A stretch of DNA of 64,000 nucleotides from Streptomyces sp. WMMB303 (GTDB taxonomy: Bacteria > Actinomycetota > Actinomycetes > Streptomycetales > Streptomycetaceae): the NCBI RefSeq assembly GCF_029351045.1, contig NZ_JARKIN010000001.1, positions 4,018,501-4,082,500 of the forward strand. Direction: 5' to 3'. The notes beneath the pieces were generated by a model that saw only the letters and a program-made list of their open reading frames with translations, made no database searches and had not been told where the DNA came from. How positions within the stretch are numbered: position 1 is the stretch's first letter; each line of letters opens with the position of its first letter. Positions 8,148-16,114 of the stretch are shown here, in pieces. The position numbers and the translations under genes are program-made.

Positions 8148-8190
8148 CCGGTCCGCCGTGCCGGCGCGCGGACCGGGGACGGCGGACCGG
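8148..8190 (-). terminator. Hairpin downstream of LysM gene
   Basis: Perfect 12-bp arms (8148-8159 and 8179-8190) with a 19-base loop begin 22 nt past the stop of the minus-strand LysM gene at 8212. It is probably that gene's terminator. Confidence 0.6.
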
Positions 8191-8211
8191 ATGGGCGGTG
8201 TCCCGGGCGGG

Positions 8212-8898
8212 TCAGTACCAGCCGTGCGCGTTGTGGAAGGCGAGTGCCGCCTGCCAGGAGCCGTACCGCTCCTTTACATAGCGCTCGGCGCCGGCGTGCT
8301 GTTCGGCGACCGTGCCCTTGCCCCAGGGCTGGTCGGTCTGGAACAGGCCGTGGTACTTGCCGTTCTGCGCGTTGGGGTTGCCGCTGGACTCCCGGCGGAT
8401 GATCTCCGCCTTGGCCGCGCTCTCCGCCGTCGAAGCGCTCGGCGCGGTGGGAGCGCTGCTCCGCGGCGCCTGCTGCTCAGGACCGGATTCGTGCTGCTCG
8501 GGAGCGGATTCGTGCTGCTCGGGGGCGGGTTGCTGGTCCTGCGGCACCGAGTCCTGCCCGGCGCTGGACCCGGTCGCGCTACCCGGAGCCGCGGGGGCCG
8601 GCCCGGGTGCGGCCTCTTCGATCGTCAGCCGCTGCCCGGGGTAGATCCGGTCGGGGTCGGGAAGCGCGTTCCGCTCCGCGAGTTCCTGCCATCTGGTGCC
8701 GTGGCTCCGGGCCACCTCGGAGAGCGTGTCGCCGGGCCGCACCTGGTAGGTGGTGGTCGTGGGGTCCTGACGCTGCGCGGCCTCCGTGTGCGTGTGCGTG
8801 TCGGATGACTGCCCCTCCTGCGCGAAGGCAGGCGCGGCCGGAACGGCGACTGCGGCAGCCGTGAGGACGCCGAAGGTGGCGATCTTGGTCTTACGCAT
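8212..8898 (-). CDS. Secreted LysM protein with transglycosylase-like C-terminal domain
   Basis: A 228-residue secreted cell-wall protein. A signal peptide spans roughly residues 1-26 and ends PAFA. A LysM peptidoglycan-binding domain follows at about 51-95 (YQVRPGDTLSEVARSHGTRW). A Glu/Gln/Pro-rich linker contains repeated EQHES units. The C-terminal 70 residues (IIRRESSGNPNAQNGKYHGL to the terminal NAHGWY) match the transglycosylase-like or resuscitation-factor-like domain, with the Glu of RRESSG as probable catalytic acid. I prefer ATG 8898 with AAGGA 10 nt upstream over TTG 8907, which is too close to that site. It probably cleaves or remodels peptidoglycan during growth or spore germination. 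Confidence 0.88.
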   Translation of the reverse strand: MRKTKIATFGVLTAAAVAVPAAPAFAQEGQSSDTHTHTEAAQRQDPTTTTYQVRPGDTLSEVARSHGTRWQELAERNALPDPDRIYPGQRLTIEEAAPGPAPAAPGSATGSSAGQDSVPQDQQPAPEQHESAPEQHESGPEQQAPRSSAPTAPSASTAESAAKAEIIRRESSGNPNAQNGKYHGLFQTDQPWGKGTVAEQHAGAERYVKERYGSWQAALAFHNAHGWY

Positions 8899-8955
8899 CT
8901 GAATCAAGTCCTTACCGTCGAGCCCGGAAGCTCTCTGTTGGGGTCAGAGGAAAGC

Positions 8956-8983
8956 CCGTCAGGGCCGTAGCAAACTCCGTCAG
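8956..8983 (-). promoter_or_regulatory. Direct repeat CTGACGG in LysM gene leader
   Basis: On the minus strand CTGACGG occurs at 8983-8977 and again at 8962-8956, exactly 21 bp apart, or two helical turns. The bases after each copy are also similar. It lies 58-85 nt before the LysM gene start and may be an activator or sigma-factor site. Confidence 0.35.
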
Positions 8984-9065
8984 ATGCCGTCCGGGCCGAC
9001 GATCCGTTCTGCTTTGCCGATCTTTCACCCGTCCAGAGGTACCCGGCGTCCCCGATGGGCGGTAC

Positions 9066-9629
9066 CTAGGCGGGGTTGGCCCGGAGCCAGTCCAGAACCT
9101 GCGCGGCGTGCCGGTCAGCGGGGAAGACGGGGTGGAAGACGTGCTCGATCACACCGGCGCGGACGATCAGGGTGAGTCGCCGGTAGAACAGCCGTCCCGC
9201 CACTTCGAGAAGCGGCATCCGCAGCACTCCCGCGAGGGCCAGCACCGGGTCGGAGAGCAGCCCGAACGGCAGCCGCAGCCGCTCGGCGAGCTCGCGCTGG
9301 CAGGGACTGTCCTGACCGGAGAGGCCGAGCACGCGAGACGCCCCGGTGGTGAGCAGCTCCGCATGCCGGTCCCGGAATCCGCGCGTCTCCTGGAGACAAC
9401 CCGCCGCGCCGGGGACGGAGTCCCAGCCGTCGGGCAGCTCGCGGGGGTGTGCGGCGCGGGGAAAGGCATAGAGGACGGTACGCCCGGTGCCCAGCCGGTC
9501 CAGGGCGACCAGTCGGCCTTCGATGTGCGGGAGTTCCAGGTGGGGCAGCCGCGTTCCGGGAAGGTGATCGGCGGCACCGTCGTCCTCGGGTTCGGGGAGT
9601 CCCGCGGGCAGTCGCGTCAGGTCGTCCAC
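9066..9629 (-). CDS. Peroxiredoxin (AhpC/TSA-like, thioredoxin fold)
   Basis: A 187-residue thioredoxin-fold peroxidase that would reduce peroxides. The core reads GTGRTVLYAFP, then a proline-rich loop ending PGAAGCLQETRGFRD, where the Cys replaces the usual peroxidatic site, followed by VLGLSGQDSPCQRELAERLR with a possible resolving Cys, and FGLLSDP. This matches the redoxin pattern of PG-x-GC then FRD. GTG 9629 has GGGAAGGA at good spacing; the frame extends to 9773, but that part is Arg/Ala-rich and not family-like. It is divergent from the DeoR regulator, across a gap rich in repeats, and could be under the same control. Confidence 0.83.
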   Translation of the reverse strand: MDDLTRLPAGLPEPEDDGAADHLPGTRLPHLELPHIEGRLVALDRLGTGRTVLYAFPRAAHPRELPDGWDSVPGAAGCLQETRGFRDRHAELLTTGASRVLGLSGQDSPCQRELAERLRLPFGLLSDPVLALAGVLRMPLLEVAGRLFYRRLTLIVRAGVIEHVFHPVFPADRHAAQVLDWLRANPA

Positions 9630-9693
9630 GTGGTGTCCTTCCCCGTGCCGGGGTGCGTGCGGTGGGGTCTCCCGGAACGCTAGCCGCGCCCGC

Positions 9694-9737
9694 GCTCCAC
9701 GGGCCGCACGGCTCCGGGCCCGTGCGGCCCGTGGAGC
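9694..9737. repeat. Perfect 18-bp inverted repeat in divergent promoter
   Basis: Arms 9694-9711 and 9720-9737 are perfectly complementary with an 8-base loop. The element sits between the peroxiredoxin (minus, start 9629) and DeoR (plus, start 9965) genes. It may act as a transcriptional barrier, attenuator or operator; no U-tract follows on either strand. Confidence 0.6.
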
Positions 9738-9740
9738 GGA

Positions 9741-9930
9741 ACGGGCACCGAACGGGCGAGTGTTCGCCTCCAACGGTCGAAACCCTCTCGAGCACGGATG
9801 CGTCGTCGCTGCTCAGCAGCGACTTCGCGGACGGCGTCGACGGGCAGAAACGGGCACGATCTTCTCCGCCGGGAGGCTGGTCGTGCCGTGCGTGGCCCGG
9901 TACAACTCTCCACACGGGCAGGAACGGGCA
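9741..9930 (+). promoter_or_regulatory. Three pairs of ACGGGCA direct repeats (candidate DeoR operators)
   Basis: ACGGGCA or ACGGGCG occurs at 9741, 9752, 9840, 9850, 9914 and 9924. Within each pair the copies are 10-11 bp apart, one helical turn. All lie upstream of the DeoR start at 9965. A further single copy starts at 10748 just before the transporter operon. DeoR regulators commonly bind short tandem repeats, so these are good candidates for its own operators. Confidence 0.5.
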
Positions 9931-9964
9931 TGTCCGTGACCGAACGGAGAGGGGCGACGGGGCC

Positions 9965-10723
9965 ATGAGCGCGGCGGAGCGGCAGCGGCAGATCGTCGGC
10001 GCGGCGCGGCGGCTGGGCTCCGTCGAGGTGGCCGCACTGGCGGCGGAACTGGGCGTGGCCAAGGAGACGGTCCGCCGCGACCTGCGGGTGCTGGAGGAGC
10101 ACGGGCTGCTGCGCCGGACCCACGGCGGGGCCTATCCGGTGGAGAGTGCCGGGTTCGAGACGACTCTGGCCTACCGCACCACTATGCACGTGCCCGAGAA
10201 GCGGCGGATCGCCTCGGCCGCTGTCGAGCTGCTCGGGGACGCGGAGACGGTCTTCGTCGACGAGGGGTTCACCCCGCAGCTGATCGCCGAGGCGCTGCCC
10301 CGGGACCGGCGGCTGACCGTGGTGACGGCCTCGCTGCCGGTGGCACGGGTGCTGGCCGAGGAGGAGTTCACCGTGCTGCTGCTCGGCGGGCGGGTACGGG
10401 GCGGCACTCTGGCCACCGTCGAGCACTGGACGACGAAGATGCTCGCCGGGTTCGTCATCGATCTGGCCTTCGTGGGGGCCAACGGGATCTCCCGCGAGCA
10501 CGGACTGACCACTCCGGACCCGGCGGTCAGCGAGGTCAAGGCGCAGGCCATGCGGGCCGCGCGGCGGCGGATCTTCGCCGGTCTGCACACCAAGTTCGGC
10601 GCGGTGAGCTTCTGCCGCTTCGCGGAGGTCGCCGACTTCGAGGCGCTGGTCACCTCGGTGAACCTGCCCGCTCCGGAAGCACACCGCTACGCGTTGCGGG
10701 GGCCGCAGGTCATCAGGGTCTGA
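9965..10723 (+). CDS. DeoR-family regulator of adjacent polyol operon
   Basis: A 252-residue regulator. Residues 1-60 form the DeoR helix-turn-helix (ERQRQIVGAARRLGSVEV, then LGVAKETVRRDLRVLEEHG and LLRRTHGG). The remainder is the DeoR sensor domain with FVDEGFT, TVVTASLPVA, LLLGGRVRGG and LAFVGANG, which folds like a sugar-phosphate isomerase and normally senses a phosphorylated sugar. Start ATG 9965 has GGAG upstream. It lies just before the binding-protein gene of the ABC system in the same direction, so it probably represses that operon. Paired ACGGGCA repeats upstream suggest autoregulation. Confidence 0.92.
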   Translation: MSAAERQRQIVGAARRLGSVEVAALAAELGVAKETVRRDLRVLEEHGLLRRTHGGAYPVESAGFETTLAYRTTMHVPEKRRIASAAVELLGDAETVFVDEGFTPQLIAEALPRDRRLTVVTASLPVARVLAEEEFTVLLLGGRVRGGTLATVEHWTTKMLAGFVIDLAFVGANGISREHGLTTPDPAVSEVKAQAMRAARRRIFAGLHTKFGAVSFCRFAEVADFEALVTSVNLPAPEAHRYALRGPQVIRV

Positions 10724-10808
10724 TCGGGCCCGCTGCTCAGCTCTTGTACGGGCGGCGATACCGCACGCCCACGTTCGACCGGAATATCACGATTCGCCAG
10801 GAGTTCAT

Positions 10809-12212
10809 ATGCGCTGTCAGAGCAGGCCGCAGGGCCGGATACGCAGCCGACCACATCGGTCCAAGGCCCTCAGGGCAGCCACCGCCGCCGCCACGGCGAG
10901 TGCGCTGCTCGCGCTGTCCGGCTGCGCCGGTGCGGGCAGCCTCGGCTCCGGCGGCGACACGATCAACGTGCTGATGGTGAACAACCCGCAGATGCTGGAG
11001 CTGCAGAAGCTCACCGCCGAGCACTTCACCGAGGAGACCGGCATCAAGGTCAAGTTCACGGTCCTCCCGGAGAACGACGTACGGGACAAGATCAGCCAGG
11101 ACTTCGCCAACCAGGCCGGTCAGTACGACGTGGCGACGCTCAGCAACTACGAGACGCCGATCTTCGCCAAGAACGACTGGCTGCGCTCACTGACCCCCTA
11201 CACCCGCAAGGACAAACGCTTCGACCAACAGGACATCCTCCCTCCGGTGCGCGAGTCGCTCAGCGGCGAGGACGGCCAGGTCTACGCCGAGCCGTTCTAC
11301 GGCGAATCGTCCTTCCTGATGTACCGCAAGGACGTCTTCGCACGTGAGGGCCTGAAGATGCCCGAGCACCCCACCTGGCCGCAGGTGGCGAAGCTCGCCG
11401 CGCAGGTCGACGGCGCCCAGCACGGTATGAAGGGCATCTGCCTGCGCGGGCTGCCGGGCTGGGGCGAACTCGTCGCACCACTGACGACGGTGGTGAACAC
11501 CTTCGGCGGGACCTGGTTCGACAAGGACTGGAACGCCCGGCTGGACGACCCCGCCTTCCGGAAGGCGACCAAGTTCTACGTGGACCTGGTACGCAAGCAC
11601 GGCGAGTCCGGAGCCTCCCAGTCCGGGTACGCGGAGTGCCTCAACAACATGACCCAGGGCAAGACCGCCATGTGGTACGACGCCACGGCCGGGGCCGGAT
11701 CACTGGAGGGCGCGAAGTCCAAGGTCAAGGGCAAGATCGGCTACGTCCCGGCGCCGGTGGTCGAGACCCGCAGCTCGGGCTGGCTCTACAGCTGGGCCTG
11801 GGGGATCCAGAAGGCGAGCCGGAACCCGGACAAGGCCTGGAAGTTCATCTCCTGGGCCTCCGGCAAGGAGTACGAGAAGTTGGTCGGTGAGAAGTTCGGC
11901 TGGGCCAACGTCCCCGCGGGCAAGCGGGCCTCCACCTACGAGCTGCCGGAGTACAAGAAGGCCGCCGGCGCCTTCCACGAGGTCACCCGGGAGGCCATCA
12001 CCAAGGCAAGGCCCCGCGACCCGGGTGTGCAGAAGCGGCCCACGATCGGCATCCAGTTCGTGGACATCCCCGAGTTCGCCGACCTCGGGACGAAGGTCTC
12101 GCACGAGATCAGCGCTGCCATCGCGGGCCGTCAGTCGGTGGACGAGGCGCTGCGCAAGGCCCAGAAGCTGGCACAGGAGGTCTCCGACGACTACGAGGGG
12201 CGAGGGCGATGA
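10809..12212 (+). CDS. Sugar/polyol ABC transporter substrate-binding lipoprotein (SmoE-like)
   Basis: A 467-residue lipoprotein. The signal region ends in the lipobox LSGC at about residues 37-40, so the mature protein is attached to the outer membrane face through a diacylglyceryl Cys. The body is a cluster-B extracellular solute-binding protein (TAEHFTEETGIKVKF near the N-terminus, ATLSNYETPIFAKNDW further on). Similarity is closest to sorbitol/mannitol binding proteins of the SmoE type, as I recall it. AGGAG at 10799-10803 sets ATG 10809. The stop overlaps the permease start by 4 nt. It should deliver the solute to the permeases at 12209 and 13177. Confidence 0.9.
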   Translation: MRCQSRPQGRIRSRPHRSKALRAATAAATASALLALSGCAGAGSLGSGGDTINVLMVNNPQMLELQKLTAEHFTEETGIKVKFTVLPENDVRDKISQDFANQAGQYDVATLSNYETPIFAKNDWLRSLTPYTRKDKRFDQQDILPPVRESLSGEDGQVYAEPFYGESSFLMYRKDVFAREGLKMPEHPTWPQVAKLAAQVDGAQHGMKGICLRGLPGWGELVAPLTTVVNTFGGTWFDKDWNARLDDPAFRKATKFYVDLVRKHGESGASQSGYAECLNNMTQGKTAMWYDATAGAGSLEGAKSKVKGKIGYVPAPVVETRSSGWLYSWAWGIQKASRNPDKAWKFISWASGKEYEKLVGEKFGWANVPAGKRASTYELPEYKKAAGAFHEVTREAITKARPRDPGVQKRPTIGIQFVDIPEFADLGTKVSHEISAAIAGRQSVDEALRKAQKLAQEVSDDYEGRGR

Positions 12213-13180
12213 GCACTCCGACCACCACTGCCCCGGGCGCGCACGACCGGAAGCGTCCGCCGGCCACCCAGGCAGCCGCCGCGCCGAAGGGTCCGCCCAA
12301 CCGGCTGCGCGGCTGGGTCACCCGCGCGCCGCTGCTGCCCGCCCTGGTCTTCCTGATCATCGTCACCCAGTTGCCGTTCGCGGCCACCCTGGTGGTCTCG
12401 TTCTTCGACTGGAACGCGCTCTACCCCGAGGCCCGGTCCTTCGGCGGCTTCGCGAACTACCAGGAGGTGCTCAGCGATCCCGCGCTGCGCGACTCCGTGG
12501 TGACGACCGCGGTGCTGACCGCCGTCGTCGTACTGGTCAGCCTGGTGCTCGGGCTGCTGCTGGCGCTGCTGCTCGACCGCAGCTTCCGCGGGCGCGGCGT
12601 GGTGCGCACCCTGCTGATCGCACCGTTCCTGCTGGTGCCGGTGGCCGCGGCGCTGCTGTGGAAGCACGTGCTGTACAACCCCGAGTACGGGCTCTTCAAC
12701 GGTGTGCTGAGCTGGCTGTTCGGGGACGACGCACCGCAACCGGAGTGGGTGGCCGAGATGCCGCTCGGCGCCGTGGAGATGGCGCTGATCTGGCAGTGGA
12801 CGCCGTTCATGATGCTGATCCTGCTCGCCGGGCTGCAGAGCCGGCCCGCCGACTCGATCGAGGCCGCCCGGATCGACGGGGCCGGGGCCTGGCAGATCTT
12901 CCGCTACCTGACGCTGCCGCACCTGCGCCGGTATCTGGAGCTGGGGGCGCTGCTGGGATCGATCTACATCGTGCAGAACTTCGACGCCGTCTTCACCATC
13001 ACCTCCGGCGGGCTGGGCACCGCCAACCTGCCGTACACCATCTACCAGACCTTCTACCAGGGCCATGAGTACGGCCTCGCCTCGGCCGCCGGCGTGCTCG
13101 TCGTCATCGGCTCCCTGGTCATCGCCACCCTCGCGCTGCGGGTGGTCTCGTCCCTCTTCCGCGAGGAGGTCCGCGCATGA
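12209..13180 (+). CDS. ABC transporter permease, MalF type (SmoF-like)
   Basis: A 323-residue inner-membrane permease with six predicted helices, the first after a polar N-terminus of about 35 residues. The EAA loop that contacts the ATPase reads SIEAARIDGAGAWQIFRYLT, with the conserved EAA-x3-G spacing. It pairs with the next gene product to form the translocation channel. Start and stop overlap neighbouring genes by 4 nt (ATGA), so the three transporter genes are translationally coupled. Substrate assignment to polyols rests on the binding protein and dehydrogenase in the operon. Confidence 0.93.
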   Translation: MSTPTTTAPGAHDRKRPPATQAAAAPKGPPNRLRGWVTRAPLLPALVFLIIVTQLPFAATLVVSFFDWNALYPEARSFGGFANYQEVLSDPALRDSVVTTAVLTAVVVLVSLVLGLLLALLLDRSFRGRGVVRTLLIAPFLLVPVAAALLWKHVLYNPEYGLFNGVLSWLFGDDAPQPEWVAEMPLGAVEMALIWQWTPFMMLILLAGLQSRPADSIEAARIDGAGAWQIFRYLTLPHLRRYLELGALLGSIYIVQNFDAVFTITSGGLGTANLPYTIYQTFYQGHEYGLASAAGVLVVIGSLVIATLALRVVSSLFREEVRA

Positions 13181-14079
13181 GCGCCCTGACCGCAGACGCA
13201 CCCGAGGCGGCGTCGTCCACCGCCGGGCCGAAGGCCGGCTCCGCCCCGCCCAGAAGCATCCGCCGCAAGAACACCGCGCTGGGCCTGCTGGCCTGGGTGT
13301 GCGGGCTGCTCTTCGTGCTGCCGATCGCCTGGATGGTGCTGACCTCGCTGCACTCGGAGTCGGACGCCGCCACCAACCCGCCGTCGCTGGCCGCCCCGCT
13401 GACGCTCGACGGCTACCGCGCCTTCTTCGACGCGGGCGGCGGCGCCGGGCCCTGGCCCGCGCTCGCCAACTCGCTGATGGCCTCGGTCTTCTCCACCCTG
13501 TTCGTACTGGTACTGGCGCTGCCCGCCGCGTACGCGCTGTCGATCCGGCCGGTGCGCAAGTGGCGCGACGTGCTGTTCTTCTTCCTGTCGACGAAGATGC
13601 TGCCGATCGTCGCCGGACTGCTGCCGATCTACCTGTTCGCGAAGAACACGTCGTTCCTCGACAACATCTGGCTGCTGGTCATCCTCTACACCTCGATGAA
13701 CCTGCCGATCGCGGTGTGGATGATGCAGTCCTTCCTCGCCGAGGTGCCGCCCGCGCTGATCGAGGCGGCGCAGATCGACGGGGCGCGGCTGCCGACCGTC
13801 CTCTCCCGGGTGGTGGCGCCCGTCGCCGCGCCCGGGATCGCCGCCACCGCGCTCATCTGCTTCATCTTCTCCTGGAACGAGATGCTGTTCGCGCGGGTCC
13901 TGACGGGGGTCGTGGCGCAGACCGCGCCCGTCTTCCTGACCGGTTTCATCACCAGCCAGGGCCTGTTCCTGGCCAAGGTGTGCGCCGCGTCTCTCGTGAT
14001 CTCCCTGCCGGTGCTCGCCGCGGGGTTCGCCGCCCAGGACAAGCTGGTCCAGGGCCTGTCGCTAGGAGCTGTCAAATGA
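13177..14079 (+). CDS. ABC transporter permease, MalG type (SmoG-like)
   Basis: A 300-residue permease with six predicted membrane helices. The EAA loop reads PPALIEAAQIDGARLPTVLS, followed by the conserved membrane-return section. MalG-type permeases partner with MalF types, here the gene at 12209. No ATP-binding subunit gene follows. Streptomyces are known to energise many sugar importers with a shared ATPase, MsiK, so a remote ATPase is expected. The stop codon overlaps the dehydrogenase start at 14076 by 4 nt. Confidence 0.93.
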   Translation: MSALTADAPEAASSTAGPKAGSAPPRSIRRKNTALGLLAWVCGLLFVLPIAWMVLTSLHSESDAATNPPSLAAPLTLDGYRAFFDAGGGAGPWPALANSLMASVFSTLFVLVLALPAAYALSIRPVRKWRDVLFFFLSTKMLPIVAGLLPIYLFAKNTSFLDNIWLLVILYTSMNLPIAVWMMQSFLAEVPPALIEAAQIDGARLPTVLSRVVAPVAAPGIAATALICFIFSWNEMLFARVLTGVVAQTAPVFLTGFITSQGLFLAKVCAASLVISLPVLAAGFAAQDKLVQGLSLGAVK

Positions 14080-15065
14080 AGGCCGCACTCGTCGAGTCGG
14101 TGGGCAAGGTGTCCCTGACGGAGGTTCCCGACCCGACCCCGGGCCCCCGCGAGGTGGTGGTGAAGGTCGCCGCATGCGGGCTGTGCGGCACGGATCTGCA
14201 CATCAAGCAGGGCGAGTTCGCCCCCTCGCTGCCCCTGGTTCCCGGTCACGAGTTCGCCGGGGAAGTGGTGGCGCTGGGCAGCGGCGTCGACGAGCTGGCC
14301 GAGGGCGACCAGGTGGCCGTCGACCCCTCCCTGTACTGCCACGAGTGCCGCTACTGCCGCCGCGGCCACAACAACCTGTGCGACCGGTGGGCCGCGATCG
14401 GCGTGTCCACGGCGGGCGGCGCCGCCGAATACGCGGTGGCACCCGTGGCCAACTGCGTGCGGCTGCCCGAGCACGTGCGGACCCAGGACGCGGCACTCAT
14501 CGAGCCGCTCTCCTGCGCGGTGCGCGGCTACGACGTGCTCCAGAGCCAGCTCGGGTCCCATGTGCTGATCTACGGTTCGGGGACGATGGGGCTGATGATG
14601 CTGGAGCTGGCCAAACGGACCGGCGCGGCGAGCGTGGAGGTCCTCGACCTGAACCCCGAACGGCTGGCGACGGCCCGTGGTCTGGGCTGCAGCGGCGCGG
14701 CGGCGACCGCCGAGGAACTCGACCGGCCCGGCGGCTGGGACCTGGTGGTGGACGCGACGGGCAACGCGGCCGCCATCCAGGACGGCCTGGGCCGGGTCGC
14801 GAAGGCGGGCACCTTCCTCCAGTTCGGCGTCTCCGACTATGCGACACGGGCCACCATCGAGCCGTACCGCATCTACAACCAGGAGATCACCATCACCGGT
14901 TCGATGGCCGTCCTGCACAGCTACGAGCGGGCCGCCGAGTTGTTCGCCGGCGGAATATTGGATCCGGAGGTGTTCATCTCCGACCGGATGCCGCTGGACT
15001 CCTATCCGGAGGCGCTGGACCGGTTCGCCGAGGGCAAGGGCCGCAAGATCGTGGTGGTGCCCTGA
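14076..15065 (+). CDS. Zinc-dependent polyol/alcohol dehydrogenase (MDR family)
   Basis: A 329-residue medium-chain dehydrogenase. The catalytic zinc site is CGLCGTDLH plus GHEFAGEV. Four clustered cysteines in LYCHECRYCRRGHNNLCD form the structural zinc lobe. The nucleotide fold contains YGSGTMGLMM, and the acidic Asp after the second strand (VEVLDLNPERL) suggests NAD rather than NADP. It is the last gene of the DeoR-ABC operon, coupled by ATGA overlap, so it should oxidise the imported polyol to a keto sugar. The family includes sorbitol and L-threonine dehydrogenases; sorbitol, mannitol or arabinitol is plausible. Confidence 0.9.
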   Translation: MKAALVESVGKVSLTEVPDPTPGPREVVVKVAACGLCGTDLHIKQGEFAPSLPLVPGHEFAGEVVALGSGVDELAEGDQVAVDPSLYCHECRYCRRGHNNLCDRWAAIGVSTAGGAAEYAVAPVANCVRLPEHVRTQDAALIEPLSCAVRGYDVLQSQLGSHVLIYGSGTMGLMMLELAKRTGAASVEVLDLNPERLATARGLGCSGAAATAEELDRPGGWDLVVDATGNAAAIQDGLGRVAKAGTFLQFGVSDYATRATIEPYRIYNQEITITGSMAVLHSYERAAELFAGGILDPEVFISDRMPLDSYPEALDRFAEGKGRKIVVVP

Positions 15066-15360
15066 GGCGGTGCCGCTCCAGCCCGCCCGGGGGCGTGCGG
15101 TGCGGCGTCGCGTGCGCCTCGCCCTGCGGGGCGTGCGGTGCCGACGGCCGGGTGACGGCCGTACGACCGTCGGACCGGATACCGCCGGACTCCTGTCCGG
15201 TACCGCAGGTGCGATCACCGCCTCGACGTACCAGAAGGTCGTCAGGGCGGATCGCTCCGCCGAACGCGGGGCCGCTGCCGGCGCTCGTTGCCGATCACGG
15301 ATGGGCTCGTTGAGGCAGGGCATCCGGGGCATCGGGCTCCGGGGCGAGAGAGGAGGACTC
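15066..15360. other. Intergenic region after dehydrogenase operon
   Basis: These 295 bases lack a supported gene. Two short GC-rich hairpins are visible: one with CCGGAC/GTCCGG arms near 15190, and one with GGCGGA/TCCGCC arms near 15250. Either may end the operon. The promoter of the small secreted protein should also be here. Confidence 0.35.
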
Positions 15361-15594
15361 GTGCCACGGAAGAGCATCGCCCTGGCGGCGGCCGCCGCGG
15401 TGAGCAGCGTGCTGTTCGCGGCGGTTCCGGCCACCGCCGTGTCCCCCGCGCAGACGCGTGCCGGTGGACCGCCCTACCCGTACGCCGACTGCGTGAAGGA
15501 GGCGAAGCGGCAGACGAAGGGCACCGACCAGGCGGCCAGGTCCCTGTGCGACAAGCTCGTGAAGAAGGGGTGGATCAAGCCGCCCCGCGCCTGA
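15361..15594 (+). CDS. Small secreted protein with two cysteines
   Basis: A 77-residue protein. GTG 15361 follows GAGAGGAGG at good spacing. A signal peptide covers about residues 1-31 (RKSIALAAAAAVSSVLFA, then PATAVS). The mature peptide of about 45 residues is basic and contains two Cys (YADCVKEAKR and SLCDKLVKKGW), enough for one disulfide. No family is recognised by me. It is monocistronic, with a strong terminator right after it. A secreted signalling, inhibitory or structural role is possible but not shown. Confidence 0.72.
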   Translation: MPRKSIALAAAAAVSSVLFAAVPATAVSPAQTRAGGPPYPYADCVKEAKRQTKGTDQAARSLCDKLVKKGWIKPPRA

Positions 15595-15606
15595 TCCGGC
15601 CCACGG

Positions 15607-15642
15607 GCCCCGCCGGACGGTTCACACACCGTCCGGCGGGGC
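15607..15642 (+). terminator. Hairpin terminator of small secreted protein gene
   Basis: Perfect 14-bp arms (15607-15620 and 15629-15642) with an 8-base loop start 12 nt after the stop codon. A CTCTCTCCT run follows. Confidence 0.8.
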
Positions 15643-15780
15643 TCTCTCCTGTCGTGACCGGCTGCTCCGCCTCCCGCCGCGACGGCCGCAGCACCGCAGA
15701 TCCACTCGCCCCGCTCCGGCACGATGCGCGCAGGGGTCCCCGCGCCGGCCGCCTGACCGGGGTGCCAGGAGGAGAGTTCC

Positions 15781-15960
15781 GTGACCGTCTCAGGGCCCCG
15801 GCCCGTCCCCGATCCGCGCAGCCGCCCGGGCCTGCCGGAGCAGGAGGCACGCGGTCGAGGCGCTGCGCCGTGCGCGGGAGGAGCATGCCATCAGCGGCGG
15901 CGAGCCCAGCTTCAGCCGTGCGGGTCAAACGCCGGGACAAGTCCTTCCCGCTCGCCTCCT
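15781..15960 (+). pseudogene. Possible remnant of a DNA-binding protein gene
   Basis: GTG 15781 is preceded by an excellent GGAGGAGAG ribosome site. The starting frame (TVSGPRPVPDPRSRPGLP) loses coding character near 15850. Another frame then reads HAVEALRRAREEHAISGGEP followed by SFS, which recalls the N-terminal helices of XRE-type proteins fused to larger Streptomyces regulators. No continuous domain survives beyond about 15920. A frameshift and decay are the simplest explanation. No gene is supported in the rest of the gap up to 16114. Confidence 0.35.
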
Positions 15961-16114
15961 CCGAGTTGGCCGCGGCGCTCGGGAGCGGGTCCGCCGGGGG
16001 TGAGACCGGGCTGCCGGGCCAAGGCGACGAGAGAAGCGGCCCGCCCCGTACCGCCCCGGGCGTTCCGTCAGGCCCGGCCGGCCGGGCCCGCAGCAGTGGG
16101 TCGTCCGGAACGCT

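Noticed and set aside
8899..9065. c-di-AMP (ydaO) riboswitch before the LysM gene
   Set aside because: Such leaders are common before these genes, but the conserved core segments could not be recognised; a covariance-model search would decide.
12191..13201. Minus-strand open frame opposite the permease
   Set aside because: No family similarity or ribosome site; the plus strand encodes a clear MalF-type permease.
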